From the NCBI GenBank assembly GCA_018296165.2, contig JACKQL020000019.1, positions 968,658 through 1,032,657 on the forward strand: 64,000 bases of DNA, given 5' to 3'. How positions within the stretch are numbered: position 1 is the first letter of the stretch; each line of letters opens with the position of its first letter. Below the pieces are notes generated by a model. It was not told the origin of the DNA. It searched no databases and saw only the letters and a list, made by a program, of their open reading frames with translations. Source of the stretch: Termitomyces sp. T153. Its lineage: Eukaryota > Basidiomycota > Agaricomycetes > Agaricales > Lyophyllaceae. The position numbers and the translations under genes are program-made. Of this stretch, positions 31,048-43,621 are shown piece by piece.

Positions 31048-33121
31048 ATGCCTCAACAGTATGTGATGGCCTCTGCCCCATCTGCCCACTCCCTGCACCT
31101 TGACATAGAGATTGAGACCACAGACACTCAGCAGACCTGCAGAGTTATGGCTCTCCTGGACAGTAGAGCTACTGGACTTTTCTTGGATTTGGAGTTCATC
31201 AAACACTATGGCCTCACTATGCAGCCCCTCCCCAAGCCCATTCCTGTCTACAACATTGATGGAACACCCAACAAAGCCATGCTATTAGATCTGTGGTCAA
31301 CCTGGTTCTCTGCTATTGGAATCATGTGGAGCATGCCGTATTTGCCATCACCAGCTTGGGAAGGCAAGACATGATCCTTGGGTTCACATGGCTCTGAGAG
31401 CATAACCCTGAGGTCAATTGGACCAAAGAGGAGGTCACCATGAGCAGATGCCCCCAGAAGTGCTCTGCCTGCACTGTGGAGGATAGGGTGGAGTGTCAGA
31501 CTCAAGTTTGGGAGCATGCAGCCATCCATGCATGTCATGCCAGCCCTTTCCCCTTAGCCAATCTAGACCTCCTGAATCCCCTGCCTCTGGTGTTCCCTTG
31601 TAGGGAGGCCCTCTACAAGGACAATCAGAGCAATGGCAGAGCTCTGGAGGAGTGCAGAGGGGAGTTTAGCAGTGTATACGAGCTAGAGCTCCTGGACAAA
31701 GTGTTGGAGATGGAGAATTGGATCTATGCTACCACCATTTCCCCCCTGCCCTCCATTGTGGAGATCCAGGCTAGTCAGACTATGTCCCAGAGGCTGGTCC
31801 AGGCCTTCACTGCCAACACTGAGCCCTGAGAGTTGCACAATGTAGTGCCCCCCTACTTGCATGCATTTGAGAATGTGTTTTCCAAAGCCTCCTTTGACTC
31901 CCTTCCAGAGCACAAGAGGTGGGACCATGCCATTGAACTGCTGCCAGACTCCACAGCCTCCAGCTGCAAGGTCTACCTGCTTGTGCCCCAGGAGCAGGAC
32001 AAGCTTGACATGTTCCTGCAGGAGAACTTGGATTTGGGTCACATCTGTCCATCCAAGTCTCCAATGGCTTCTCTAGTCCTCTTCATTAAAAAGAAGGATG
32101 GTTTCTTCCAGCTGGTGCAGGACTATTGGGTACTCAACACCATGATGGTGAAGAACCACTACCCTCTCCCACTCATCTCCAAGCTCATCAACAACTTCTG
32201 GGGTGCTCAATACTTCATTAAACTGGATGTCCAGTGGGATTACAACAACATGCATATCCAGGAAGGGGACAAGTGGAAGGCTGCCTTCTGGACCAACTGG
32301 GGATTGTTTGAGCCACTCATTATGTTCTTCAGACTCACCAACAGCCCTGCCACCTTCCAGACCATGATGAACAACATCTTCCAGGACTTCATAGTGGAGG
32401 GTGTAGTGTGTGTGTACCTCAACAACATTCTCATTTACACCAAGACACTGGAGAAACACTGTCAGATCACCTGCCTTGTCCTAGAACAACTCTTTACCTC
32501 AAGCCAGAGAAGTGCGAGTTTGAACAGATCCAGATTGAGTACCTTGGCCTGATCATCTTGCACAGAGCTGCAGAGATAGACCTGGTGAAGATAGCAGGTG
32601 TGGCAGAGTGGCTGGAGCCCAAGAACAAGAAGGAGGTGCAGGTGTTCCTTGGTTTTGCAAACTTCTACTGGAGATTCATTCAGGACTTCTCACACCATGC
32701 CCACCCACTATTTGACCTTATAGGGAAGGATGTTGCTTGGAGTTGGGGACCTCCAGAGCAGATGGCTTTTGACACTCACAAGCACACGGTGACCTCCCGG
32801 CCTGTCCTTCTGTTCCCAGATAACAACTCCCCCTTCCATGTAGAGGCCAACAGCTCTGACTTTGCCACTGGGGCTGTGCTCTCACAGCAATCTCTAGAGG
32901 ACAGGAAGTGGCATCCAGTGGCCTTTTACTCCAAGAGCTTGAATGCAGTGGAGCAGAACTATGAGATCCATAACAAGGAGATGCTGGCCATCATCCAGTT
33001 GTTTGAGGAGTGGTGGCACTTCCTGGAAGGCATGCAGCACAAGTTTGAGGTCTGGACCAACCACAAGAACCTTGAATACTTTTGGATGACTAAGAAGCTG
33101 AGTTGCCAACAGGCCCAGTAG
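31048..33121 (+). pseudogene. GypB protease, RT and RNase H (copy B3)
   Basis: The protease motif LLDSRATGLFL lies at 31153-31185 (Arg replaces Gly, as in B1). A linker rich in Cys and His follows (SRCPQKCSACT). RT begins near 31833 (VVPPYLHAFENVFSKASF) and runs as one 239-codon frame to about 32480, with YLNNILIYT at 32415-32441 (both catalytic Asp are AAC). A frameshift near 32480 separates it from YLKPEKCEF, YLGLIILH, FLGFANFYWRFI and RNase H (VEANSSDFATGAVLSQ, then YEIHNKEMLAIIQLF) up to TAG 33119-33121. All domains are present but inactive. Confidence 0.85.
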
Positions 33122-34845
33122 TTCCTCTACCTTGCCAACTTCGACTTCTCCTTGCACTACAAGCCTGGCTGGAGCATGAGAAAGCCAGATGCCCTGTCCC
33201 AGAGAGCAGACCACAGCACCAAGGAAGGGGATAACAGCAACATTGTGCTCCTCCACTCCAAACTGTTTGCAATCAGGGCCATGGAGGGTCTTGCAGTTAA
33301 TGGAGCAGAGACAGACATTTTTCAGGACATATGGTGGGGCAATCAGGATGGTTGACATAAGGAGCTTGTAGTGCAGGCCACTCAGGTGCTGAAGTTGGGG
33401 CATGCCACTGGTGTCAAGGCAGTCCGCACAGACAAATGGGCCCTCTGAAACAGAATCTTGATCTTCAGAGACCACATCTACATCCCCAATATTCTGGAGC
33501 TCCGTCAGAGGATTGTGGAGCAACACTACAACTCCCACATTGCAGGGCACCCTGGGTGGTGGAAGACACTGGAGCTAGTATCATGGAACTACTAGTGGCC
33601 TCAGATGTCCCAGTATATTGGATCCTACACTAGCACCTGCAATCTTTGCCTCTGGACCAAGCTCCAGTACTGACTCCCCTATGGACAGCTACACCTGCTG
33701 CCGGTGCCTGTAGAATGGTAGAGCATAGCCTCCATAGACTTCATCATTGAGCTTTCCAATGCCCATGGTTATGAGGCAATTATGGTGGTGGTAGATCTGT
33801 ACAGCAAGAGAGCACACTTCATTCTGACCCACACCACCTGCTCTGCCATGGGCACCACAAACCTGTACCAGAGGAATGTCTGGCACAGTCTCTCTGACAC
33901 CTATGTCTTGGACTGGAGACCACAATTTGTAGCAGAGTTCACCCAGGAGCTCTACTGGCTGCTCAGAGTGAAGCTCCACACCACTACCACCTACCACTCA
34001 CAGTCTGACAGCCAGACAGAATGCATAAACCAAGAGTTGGAGCAATATCTCCACCTATTTTGCAATGAGCACCAGGATGACTGGGATGAACTCCTCCCTG
34101 ATGCTGAATTCCAGTACAACAACCATGTTCACATGCCCACCCAATTCTCCCCACTCTTCCTTGACATGGGATGGCACCTGCACATGAGTTTTGAACCCTG
34201 AGCCCAACCCTTAGAGAATGAGGCAATGAATAAGTTTGTGGACCAGATGAGGAGATCATAGGAGGAGGCCCAAGCTGCACTAGCAAAGGCAAAAGACAAC
34301 ATAGCATGATACTACAACTGTGAGAGGACCCCGGAGTGCAGATATCAGTCCAGGGATTGAGTCTACCTGGATGCCTTGGATATTACAACTACCTGACCCT
34401 CAAAAAAGCTGTCACACCATCAATTGGGGCCGTTCAAAGTAGAATGGCAGGTAGGGCCCTTAGCCTATTGACTCCAGCTCTCCATGGGGAGACACCAGCT
34501 TCACCTGGTGTTCAACATGGTCAAGCTAATCCTGGCCCCTAAAGATCCTATCCCAGGGTGATGTCTGCCACCTCTGCTGCTCCTCATAGTGGTCAATGAC
34601 AATGAGGAGTATGAGGTGGAGGAAATCCTAGATAGCCATTCATTCCAGAGACAACTACAATACAAGATGAAGTGGAAAGGCTATGGAATCAAGGATATTT
34701 CTTGGGAGCTGTGGGGGAATATGCATGCCCCCAGACTTGTCAAGGAGTTCCACTGGAGACATCCAGATGCCCCACAAGCTATATGAGGAATCTACCCTAT
34801 CTTGCCAGTGGACCAAGTGATCAGGGACCTTCTCTACCCTGCATG
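33122..34845 (+). pseudogene. GypB integrase and chromodomain (copy B3)
   Basis: The tail of the RNase H connection reads LHYKPGWSMRKPDALSQ (33155). Integrase follows in fragments. IDFIIELS carries the first Asp (about 33735). The second Asp is in DTYVLDWRPQF (about 33898), where the family usually has SDRGPQF. The Glu is in SDSQTECINQELEQYL (about 34005-34050). A chromodomain EEYEVEEILDSHSFQ with KWKGYG follows at about 34600-34690. The end is LYPACQDAACW, then the polypurine tract near 34862-34875. Stops and frame breaks occur at about 33355, 33450 and 34200. Confidence 0.8.
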
Positions 34846-35399
34846 TCAAGACGCTGCATGCTAGAGGGGGGGTGATGTCAGGGGACTTCCATTTCCAACC
34901 TCCAAGACTGGTTCCAGCACCCCCACAACTCGTTCAATGCCTCTGGGGCTCTTTCCAGAGCTCTGGAAGTCTCTAGAGAACTGTGGAGTTGTCTGTCACT
35001 TCTTTTATCCTACGCATCAAGATGCTGCATGCTAGAGGGGGGGTGATGTCAGGGAAATTCCATTTCCAACCTCTGCAACCTATTTCAGCACCTCTGCAGC
35101 TTGTTTGACATCTCCAGGGCTCATTCTAAAACTCCAGAGATCTCCAGAGAACCCTGGAGTTCTCTGTATTCCCTCACCAATTATCATCCTAGGGTTAGGA
35201 TTAGCTCCAGCCTTCTGTACAGTAGTTCCCATGCCTCTGCTGCCTGCTGATGTGGGGATTCTTAGACTTGTTCTCTTTGGATTTTTCTCTGCTAGGTGAT
35301 TAGTTACTGATTGTATTGTTGTCTACTTTGCTAATATACTTTGGATTCTCCTCTGCTAGCTGGGTGACTCTAATCCACTCTCTGGAGGTCACCCTTACA
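34846..35399 (+). repeat. Duplicated GypB 3' end: tract + LTR stub + tract + LTR
   Basis: The 3' end occurs twice in tandem. First come GCATGCTAGAGGGGGGGTGA and an LTR start at 34876 that breaks off after about 130 bp (near 35008). Then ATGCTGCATGCTAGAGGG occurs again (35009-35046), and a nearly full LTR follows (35047-35399, 353 bp, ending CCCTTACA). The second LTR begins TGTCAGGGAAATTCC, slightly different from the first, so two related elements seem to be joined here by recombination. Confidence 0.7.
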
Positions 35400-35438
35400 G
35401 TGTCCCCTCCTGCAGAGGCTGGCCTGAGCAAGAGGCCC

Positions 35439-35730
35439 TATAAGGGCAACCTCTGGAGGCTGTAACTCAATCACACAACTGGCAGGGGGAGATCCAAAGT
35501 CTATTTAGCACAGTACAATGTCTACAAGTAGGACTACACACCTAGCAGAGGGAAATCCAAAAAGAACAAGTCTGAGAATCTCCAATGCCAGAGTTTGGAA
35601 AATCTACTCCAGTCACATGACCTTGCCAAACTTGTGTTACTTGCCATGTAGGTTCTGTGCAGAGTGCACATGGCAACTGATCATGTGACCAAACACAAGA
35701 CCAAACATGTGCATTGGCAGTTCCCTGACA
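35439..35730 (-). repeat. GypC 3' LTR (minus)
   Basis: On the minus strand it runs from TGTCAGGGAACTGCC at 35730 to about 35439 (TATAAGGGCAACCTC on plus, family end TGTAAGG). It resembles the GypB LTR at its two ends but differs in the middle and is shorter (292 bp), so it belongs to a related family. The polypurine tract CTAGAGAGGGGGTGA (minus) abuts it at 35731-35745. Confidence 0.65.
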
Positions 35731-35745
35731 TCACCCCCTCTCTAG

Positions 35746-38505
35746 TGTGCAGTGTCTCAATGCACTGGGTAGAAGAAGTCATGAATTGCCTGGTCCACTG
35801 TTGAAATGGAGTAGATGCCTCAAATGGTTTTTGGGGCATTAGAATGCCTACAGTAAAAGTCCCAGACCAGGGTGGGTGCACATACATTAGTCTGCAGTTC
35901 CCAAGAGATGTCTTCAATGCCATATCCCTTCCATTTCACCTTGAACTGCAACTTTCCTCAGAATATTCTGCTATCCAAAATTTCCTCCACTTTATACTCC
36001 TCCTCATTGTCAACCAGAACTGGTGGAGGGGTGGCTTAGGGCAGTGGCTGGGGATTGAATCCTCTGGGGCTGAAAATAGTTTGACAACATTGAAGACTGG
36101 GTGCAATTGGCATAGGCCTGCTGAGAGCTTAAGTTGGTATGCTAAAGGCCCCACCTTCTTCTCCATCATAAAGGGGCCAAGATGACAATGTGACAGTTTT
36201 TGAGATGGCCTTGTTGTCTTAATATCCAAGCTATCCAAGTACACATGGTCTCCTGGCTTATAAACCAGGGCTAGTGTCTGGCAACAGTCATGGTAGTGTG
36301 CCATGTCATCCTTGGTCTTCACAAACACAGCCTTTGCCTCCTCCTGCACCCTCTTCATCCTGTCCACAAACTCATTTACAGAGTCATTCTCACAGGGGTG
36401 TGCTCAAGGTTCAAATTCCATGCAGGAGTGCCTGCCAGTGTCCAGAAAGAATGGAGTCATCTGCATGGAAGAGTGAACATGGTTGTTGTACTGGAACTCA
36501 GCATCTGGCAGGGGCTCATCCCAATCATTCTGCCTCTCATTACAAAAAAGGTGGAGATACTGTTTCAGTTCCTGATTAACATGTTCTGTCTGCCCATCTG
36601 ATTGAGGGTGATAGGCTGTGGTGGTATGGAGCTTCACTCCAAGCAGGTGGTACAGTTCCCAAGTAAACTCTGCCACAAACTGGGGGCCTGGTCAGAGACA
36701 TACCCATCCAACAGACCATGGAGCTTCCAGACAATCTTTTGATACAGACTAGCTGCTTCCAAGGCAGAGCACATTGTGTGGGTAGGGATGAAATGGGCTT
36801 GTTTACCATAGAGGTCCACTACTACTATCACTGCATCATATTCATGAGCACTCTGGGAGTTCTACAATGAAATCCACCAACACAACACTCCAGCAAGCAG
36901 CTGGAATAGGGAGTGGGTGGAGCTGGCCCATGGGTGCTTGATGGCAATGCTTGGTGTGGAGACAAAGATCACAGGTGCTAGTGTAGGTGCCTATATATCA
37001 GGAGATCTGTGGCCACCAATAGTTCTGGGATACTAGCTCCAGTGTCTTCCACCTTCCAGGATGTCCTGCTACCCAAGAGCTGTGATGTTGTTCTACAATG
37101 TGCCAGCAAAGTTCTAGAATGTTAGCCACATAAATGTGTCCTCTGAAGGTCAGAAGCCCATTCTAAAGACCCCACTCATCTGCATACACTGACTTGACTC
37201 CACTTTCACATCAAGCTCATAGGGCCTGTGCTGCCTGGGCAACTGCATCCTCCTGTGCACCCTCTTGGTTCCCTCTTTGGATGTCTCTAATGATGTTTGC
37301 CTCATCCCCTTGAACCACAATCCCTTCTAGCATGTGGATGGCAAAGAGCTCAGGCTTGAGGAGAACAATGTTGTTGTTATCTCTTTCTCCTGTGCCATGA
37401 TCAGCCCACCTGGACAACATGTCCAGTTTGCCCATGATCCATCCAGGTCTGTGATGCAGTGAGAAGTCAAAGTTGGCCAGATACAGGGACCACCAAGCTT
37501 GGCATTGATTGAGTTTCTTAGCAGAACAGAAGTACTCAAGGTTCTTGTGGTCTGTACAGACTTTGAACTTATGCCATGCACCATTAAGAAAATGCTGCTA
37601 TTCTTCAAAGGACAGAATAATTGCCAGCATCTCCTTGTCATAGATCTCATAGTTCCATTGCACTGCATTAAGGCTCTTGGAGTAGAAGGCTACCAGATGC
37701 CATTTGCCATCCTCCTTTGACTGCTGGAAGAGGACTGCTCCTGTAGCAAAGTCTGAGCTATCTGCTTCCACATGGAATGGAGAGTCATTGTCAGAGAACA
37801 GGAGGACTGGCTTTGAGGTCACAGCTTGCTTGAGGGCATTGAATGCAGCTTGCTGTGGGGGCTCCCACTGCCATGCTATATCCTTAACTGTGAGGTCAAG
37901 AAGGGGGCATGCATGGTGGGAGAAATACTGTATGAACCTCCAGTAGAAATTGACAAAGCCAAGAAAGGCCTGTACTTCCTTCCTGTTTCTTGGCTCAGGC
38001 CACTCTGCTACACCTGCCACTTTAATGGAGTCCATCTCACCCATTCCATGTGAAATAATCAAACCCAGGTACTCCACCTTGGTCTGCTCAAATTCACACT
38101 TCTCAGGCTTTGAATAGAGCTGGTGTTGGCAGAGGCATTCCAAGACAATGTGTGTGACCTGGTGATGCTCCTCCAGAGTTTTAGTGTAGATGAGGATATC
38201 GTGAAAATACAGGCAGACAACACCTTCTGCAATCAGATTATGGAAATGTCATTCATCATAGTCTGGAAGGTGGCTGGGCTATTGGTGAGACCAAAGAATA
38301 TCACCAGAGGTTCAAAGAGTCTGTGATTGGTTCAGAATGCTGCCTTCCACTTGTCCCCTTCTTTGATGCATACATTGTTGTAGCCCCAATGGACATCCAA
38401 CTTTGTGAAGTAGTGTGCACCACAAAGGTTATTGACAAGTTCTGATATGAGTGGCAGAGGATAGCAATTCTTCACTGTCATCACATTCAAGACACAATAA
38501 TCCCA
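35746..38505 (-). pseudogene. GypC pol: RT, RNase H, integrase, chromodomain region (partial)
   Basis: Reading leftwards, RT starts abruptly at 38505 inside the motif [14 protein letters not shown]. It continues with [12 protein letters not shown] and LYFHDILIYT (about 38186-38218), where YLDD would be expected. RNase H and connection are one 181-codon frame at 38143-37598 (YLGLIISHGMGEMD, FLGFVNFYWRFI, VEADSSDFATGAVLFQ). Integrase pieces lie at 36831-36404 (MIVVVDLYGKQAHF; AYHPSDGQTE-type Glu region). A chromodomain-like C-terminus follows at 36367-35936. The sequence is close to GypB but distinct. Its 5' half is replaced by a LINE at 38506. Confidence 0.8.
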
Positions 38506-40896
38506 GAGACTTCAACAGGCACCACCCAATGTGGGATGACCTAACAAACAGTCACCCTTTCACTAGGGAAACTTAAACCAGGCAGACATTCTGATATCCC
38601 TACTGACATGCAACAAAATGGTCATGGCCCTGCACTCAGATGCCCCTACATTGGAGGCTAAGAATACAAAAAATCTCATGTGGCTGGACAATGACTTTGT
38701 ATGGACACTCTACAGACTAACATCAACAGATGCAAGGTAATGCACCAAGATCAGCCTCCACAGACAGACCATTTCCCAATTGTCACAAACATCAATGTCA
38801 TAGTAGATCAAAGGGAGGAGAAAGGATGGAACTTCCATGAAGTGGATTGGAAGAAATTTGAGAAAGAATTGGCAGAGCAGCTGGAAGGCATCCCAAAGAC
38901 AGTCCTAGAGTCAAAGGAGGAGATGGAGGCCAGGCCAGACAGAATCATGACAGCACTGACAGAGACAGCAGAAGTGAGGGCAACTAGGAGAAAAAAGTCC
39001 CCATACATGAAATGATGGTGGAACAAGTACCTCACCCACAGAGGAGTGAGAGTGAGAATGCTAAGCAGGGAGTCCAATGGGCTGCTAGAAAACCCATACC
39101 ACCCCACATATGAGTGTTTTCAGCAGAAAAGGAATAACTATGGCTAGGCAATCAGAGAAGCTAAGAGATGCCACTGGGAAGCCTAGCTAGAGGAGATATG
39201 CTAAGACAGCATGGACTGCAAAGAATTTTGTCATGTTGCCACCAACAGATGGAGGACAAGCAAGAGTACCAATGCTGAAAGAATTGACAAGGATGAGAGA
39301 AGTGATGGAGAACAAAGAAAGGGCAAGGCTCTTCCATCAGGCATTCTTCTATGACTGCCCAGAGATTGTGGGCACACCAAGTAACCATCAATATCTGGAA
39401 CCATTATTCAAGTGGACAACAATAACAGACAGTGAGATACATACAGTAGTGAAAAAGCTCAGACCACACAAAGCCCCAGGACTCAGTGGCATACTGAACA
39501 TAGTCATAATGAAGGCCCAGTACACACTTGTGCCTTACTTGGGGCCAATCTTCAGGGCACTTTTCATGTTGAGAACTACCTAAGAAGATGGAAGACCTTG
39601 AAAACTATTGTAATCAAGAAACCAGGCCAAGATGACTATGGTGACCTGAACTTGTACTGACTGATTGCACTGCTGGAGACCATAGCAAAGGTTTTGTTGT
39701 CATGCATGACTGCCAAGCCAAAGTATCTCACAGAGAAACATGATGTCTTGCCTAAGTAATAGTTTGGCAACAGACCTAGTAGATCAGCAAGAGATTCCTT
39801 ACACATACTGATCACATTTATCAAGGATGTTTGGAGGAAGGACAAGGAGGTTGTCACACTCTTCTTAGATGTAAAGGGCACTTTCCACAATACAGTCCTG
39901 GATATGCTGGCCCATGACATGTGGTCCCAGGGGGTTCCAGAACAGGTGGTGCAACAGTTTGAGGCCAAGCTGGAAGGTAGGCAAACAGTCATTGCTTTTC
40001 ATGACTTTATATCAGAGTCAATCCTGGTGAGGAGTGGCCTTGATCAAGGCTGTAACAGCTCTAGTCTTTGCTACAACTTCTACAATGCTGATCAGATAGG
40101 AGATGCTAGGGAGACAGAGGGCAAGCTAGCAACATTATTTGCAGCAGTGGGGAGAGACATGGAGGAGCAGTGGTAAAGATGGAGGGTATGATGGCAAGGG
40201 AGAGTGGGGCAAGCAGATGGGCTGCCTGACACTTCTCTCTGTATGAGACCAGGAAATTTGTAGGAATGGGCTTCTTGAGAAGAAAGGCAGGTCAGCAGGA
40301 AGGACAGCACACAGCACAACCAGTTGCCAGGCCAACCATACACATTGGTGGTGAGAACATCAAGATAAAACCAGTCCACAAGTTCCTAGGTGTCCTCATT
40401 GATTAGAAATTCCGATTCAAGGAGCATGCAGTCTATGCCCAAGGAAAAGGAACAGCTGCTGCACTCCAGACACAATGACTGGTGAAGGTGAACAGGGGCA
40501 TGGGAGGAGCTTTGCTAGGAGGATCTACCAGGCAGTGATTGCACTAACAATGCTTTATGCAGCAGATGTTTGGTACACCCCATGCATTGAGGCTGATGGT
40601 AAGACATTTGTGCACCCCATGCATCGAGGCTGACAGTAAGACCACAAAGGGATCAGCAGCATTCATTGCCAAGGCAGGCAGAGTCCAAAGGTTTGCAGCA
40701 CTTCAGATCACTGGAGCAGAGCACACAGTGTTTGAGGGTGAGTGTGTGGGGCAATTAATGGGACTGGAGCTGGTGAGGAGGGAACTCAAAGAAAGACGGA
40801 CAAGGGCAGGGATTTTTCTTGGGACTGACACCAGGTGGGCATGCAAGCACTACAGGACCCAGGGCCAAGCACAGGCAGGTATCTCGTTGACAGAGT
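38506..40896 (+). pseudogene. LINE (non-LTR) retrotransposon: endonuclease end, RT, RNase H part
   Basis: The segment opens with [15 protein letters not shown] (38510-38555), the end of an APE-type endonuclease. The RT follows in several frames: ALLETIAKVLLS (39669), VTLFLDVKGTFHN with the first catalytic Asp (39862-39890), and GLDQGCNSSSLCYNFYNAD (40039-40095). SFARRIYQAVIALTMLYAADVWY follows RT (about 40508-40573). Then a RNase H-like part has FEGECVGQLMGLELV (40731). Stops and shifts are frequent. The fragment ends where the Cop1 LTR begins at 40897, so the RNase H and zinc-knuckle end are missing here. The best match in my knowledge is the Tad-like LINE group of fungi. Confidence 0.75.
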
Positions 40897-41410
40897 GTTA
40901 GAATTGGATGTGACAATGTGACAAGGTAATGGGATACCACGAACCGAGGCCAGGGCCACTGTGGCACACAGTGGCCATGGGCCATCCTTTGTCTACACTT
41001 ACTATATAGACAAGGACCACTCATAGAGTACCCTCAGTTACTTTACACATTCTGAGGGTATGACATTTATATCTTACACACATGGACACTACTAGCATAC
41101 TGTACCTAGATTAAGACTTACATGTCTATTCATAGGTACAGACAATATAGTTACTTTACATGTTCTGAGGATTAAGACTTACGTGTCTATTCATAGGTGT
41201 TGTTGCACCTGTTACTTGCTGCTGCCTGTTAGGATTCCAACAGGTTATGGGCTTTCTTTGAGCAGGCTACTTGTCACAGTATCACTGCTTGTTGGAATTC
41301 TCCTTGTTCCTGAAGGGACACCAATTGTACTGGACCGTCTTATTTGGGATTGTCTCCTCCCTTGTCGGGAACTATCCTTGCCAGATTTAGAAATCTCCTT
41401 ATTGTTCTCA
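40897..41410 (+). repeat. Probable Cop1 5' LTR and leader
   Basis: The LINE reading stops where TGTTAGAATTGGATGTGAC begins, a typical Copia LTR start. The segment contains two similar copies of ATTAAGACTTAC(A/G)TGTCTATTCATAGG (41112 and 41170). There is a TATA-like ACTATATAGAC near 40999. TGTGATAACAAAGCTC at about 41412 resembles a Met-tRNA primer site with mismatches. No second LTR copy is available for comparison, because the 3' end of Cop1 is lost, so the right border is an estimate. Confidence 0.5.
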
Positions 41411-41474
41411 TGTGATAACAAAGCTCAAACTATCCCTGCCAACCCGTACCCTGTCTACAACCCTTGACTCAAGA

Positions 41475-43199
41475 ATGTCTACCAATTACACTAGCCCATC
41501 CATCCGCGCCATCTCTGTCCATGGCGCAGAGTGGAAATATAACAAGTTTGCCTGTAATTCACCAACAGCAGACTTCAGTAAATGGTTGAAAGCACTGGAA
41601 ATTCGCTTGTCACTCCTGGGGCTAAAATTCTACATCTTCCATGCCTACATCACCTGCCCTAGCACCAGCACTGAACCAGTGGCATATCAGAACTGGATTG
41701 CTAACAATGATCTCACGTGTGCAGTCATCCTAACAGCACTCGACGAATCTGAGTACAAAGGCCTGGATGATGCTACAACTGCTGCGGATTTGTACAGCAG
41801 GGCCAAGGCGCGAGCCAAAGGCGAGGGCCCAGTTCGGATGGTTGCACTTATCCAGGAGGTCTTAAAGATCCAGTGTTCTCCAAATGAACCACTAACCACA
41901 ATGGCAAAGAAGATCTGCAACACTGTCCATCGCATCTTTGCCATCAAGACACATGATGAAGACCTGTTCAAGTGTGTCATCCTCCTGAACAGCCTGAGCA
42001 GCTTGCAGTATGAACCTATCCAAGCCCAGGTGTCCAGGGGACTTGCCAACGCCACAAAAGGCACACCCTACACCTCCGACAACATCTGAAAGCTAATGGA
42101 AACGGTGCAGAACCTGACCATGCTGAAAGCCTCCAACTCCACCCTCCCCACTGACACCACACTCGCCACAGTAACAAAAGGTCGCTGGAGATCACAGAAA
42201 CCCTGGATCCCTGGGCACACACACCACGCAGGCGTGAAGTGTTGCGCAACATGCGCTGCACATGGACAACCCTGTGGTGGACATGAGGTGCCCTACTGCA
42301 TGCATTGAGGGGGCGCAATGGAGAAACAAGGTTTTGACGCCGCCCGCAATGCCGCAGCGCAGGCAGGAGGCAACACCACTTCCCAGTCAACAAAAGGAAA
42401 GGGCACCAGCAGAATTGCAAAAGCCATGAGCGGAGCAAAGGTCTATACGCAGCTGACTGGACCGAAAGGAAAAGTCTATCTCATGGAGGAAGGCAATCTC
42501 GGAAAGCTCCAGACCTTGAGCAGCAGTGCCGCTCCCACCACTGATTTTGCAGGACTTGTCACTGACATGGTGGGGGACACCACTCACAATGCTGATGACA
42601 AAGAGTGGCAAGGCTGGATGGCAATCCTTGAGGAGGAGGACGAGCCAAAAGCCTCTGTAAACTGGGACGAGCACATGACCAACGGTGAACATGAGATTAC
42701 AACAATTGCGCCACTCAACCAAGATCAGGACACAGCACTCACCGCCGTCTCTGAACATCCATTCTACGTTGACTCAGGAGCAACAATCCACATCTCCCCC
42801 TGCAAATCCGACTTCATAACACTCCAAGCAATTGCCCCCAAACCCATAAAGGGAGTTGGAGGATCTGCAATATCAGCTCATAGCATTGGCAATATACAAC
42901 TGCGCACCACGGAGGGGAATTACCTCCACCTTCAAGACACATTGTATGTCCCTAACTCCACCATCCGCCTCATCTCCGTTAGCCGCATATCCCTCAACAA
43001 CAGTACTTGCTCAACCTTTGATCATGAAGGCGTCAAGATCACGGATCTCAAAACTGGAAAGACTATAGCCAAAGGACCTCTATTAAAATGGAGGAAACTG
43101 TATACCGTGGACCTATCAGACGCAGTCACCAAACATGCCTTAGCAGCTCACCAAGTGGCAGACCTCGAGACCTGGCATTGCCAGCTCGGGCATGCCAAC
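41475..43199 (+). pseudogene. Cop1 gag, protease and start of integrase (Copia)
   Basis: ATG at 41475 starts a Copia-type gag (KWLKALEIRLSLLGLKFY; SPNEPLTTMAKKI). TGA at 42087 and 42306 interrupt it, and a CX2C-rich region (CCATCAAHGQPCGGH) lies between them. From 42318 one frame carries the protease (FYVDSGATIHIS, 42763-42798) and the gag-pre-integrase motif WHCQLGHANY (43173-43200). There the coding sequence is cut by the GypD LTR. It resumes at 50759 with QAVMQLAHDHK. At the codon level, the break lies between Tyr and Gln of HANYQA. Confidence 0.85.
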
Positions 43200-43204
43200 T
43201 ACCA

Positions 43205-43432
43205 TGTAAAGCCAATGGATGTTATTCCAATGTCGTTACACTTTCTTCTGAGGGGGACTCCGAAGTAACAATTTAAAACTTGTCAAATCTTCACTATCTA
43301 CAGATCAAGTATTTATATACTAAGATAATCAAATTTAAATCTAAAGAAATAAGCAAATAGCTAGAGTAATTAGTAGTGAGTAATAAAGTGCGCTCACATC
43401 AGATCGACACGAGTGCCAAAATTTGCGCTACA
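43205..43432 (-). repeat. GypD LTR, left (3' LTR, minus)
   Basis: 228 bp with TGTAAAGCC...GCGCTACA borders, flanked by TACCA on both sides (43200-43204 and 43433-43437). On the minus strand it has a TATA box (GTATATAAATAC, near 43312). The right-hand copy at 50526-50753 has the same length and differs at only a few positions, mainly at CpG. Because GypD is read on the minus strand, this is its 3' LTR. Confidence 0.85.
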
Positions 43433-43621
43433 TACCAGGCCATCATGCAATTAGCTCGCGACCACAAAATCAAAGGTGCGCCCAACCCCCTCCATCGCCC
43501 GCCTCCAAAGTGTGACTCCTGTATCCTTGGGAAACAGACAAGGACACCAGTGCCAAAACTGAGGGAGGAAGGGCGGAGGGCGACGCGTAAACTCGAGATT
43601 GTGTGGGCAGACTTGATGGGT
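43433..43621 (+). pseudogene. Duplicated 189-bp Cop1 fragment inside GypD
   Basis: The stretch encodes QAIMQLARDHKIKGAPN to IVWADLMG of Cop1 integrase and repeats 50754-50942 with a handful of substitutions, most of them CpG-type transitions. It lies between the GypD 3' LTR and the end of GypD pol, where the element's own 3' region and polypurine tract should be. It is therefore a second copy of the flank of the insertion, not part of normal GypD. Confidence 0.8.

Noticed and set aside
43205..43621. A 417-bp LTR for GypD including the Cop1-coding part
   Set aside because: The TG...CA borders and the TACCA duplications define 228 bp. The remaining 189 bp encode Cop1 integrase in frame with the continuing gene on the right, so they are flank, not LTR.
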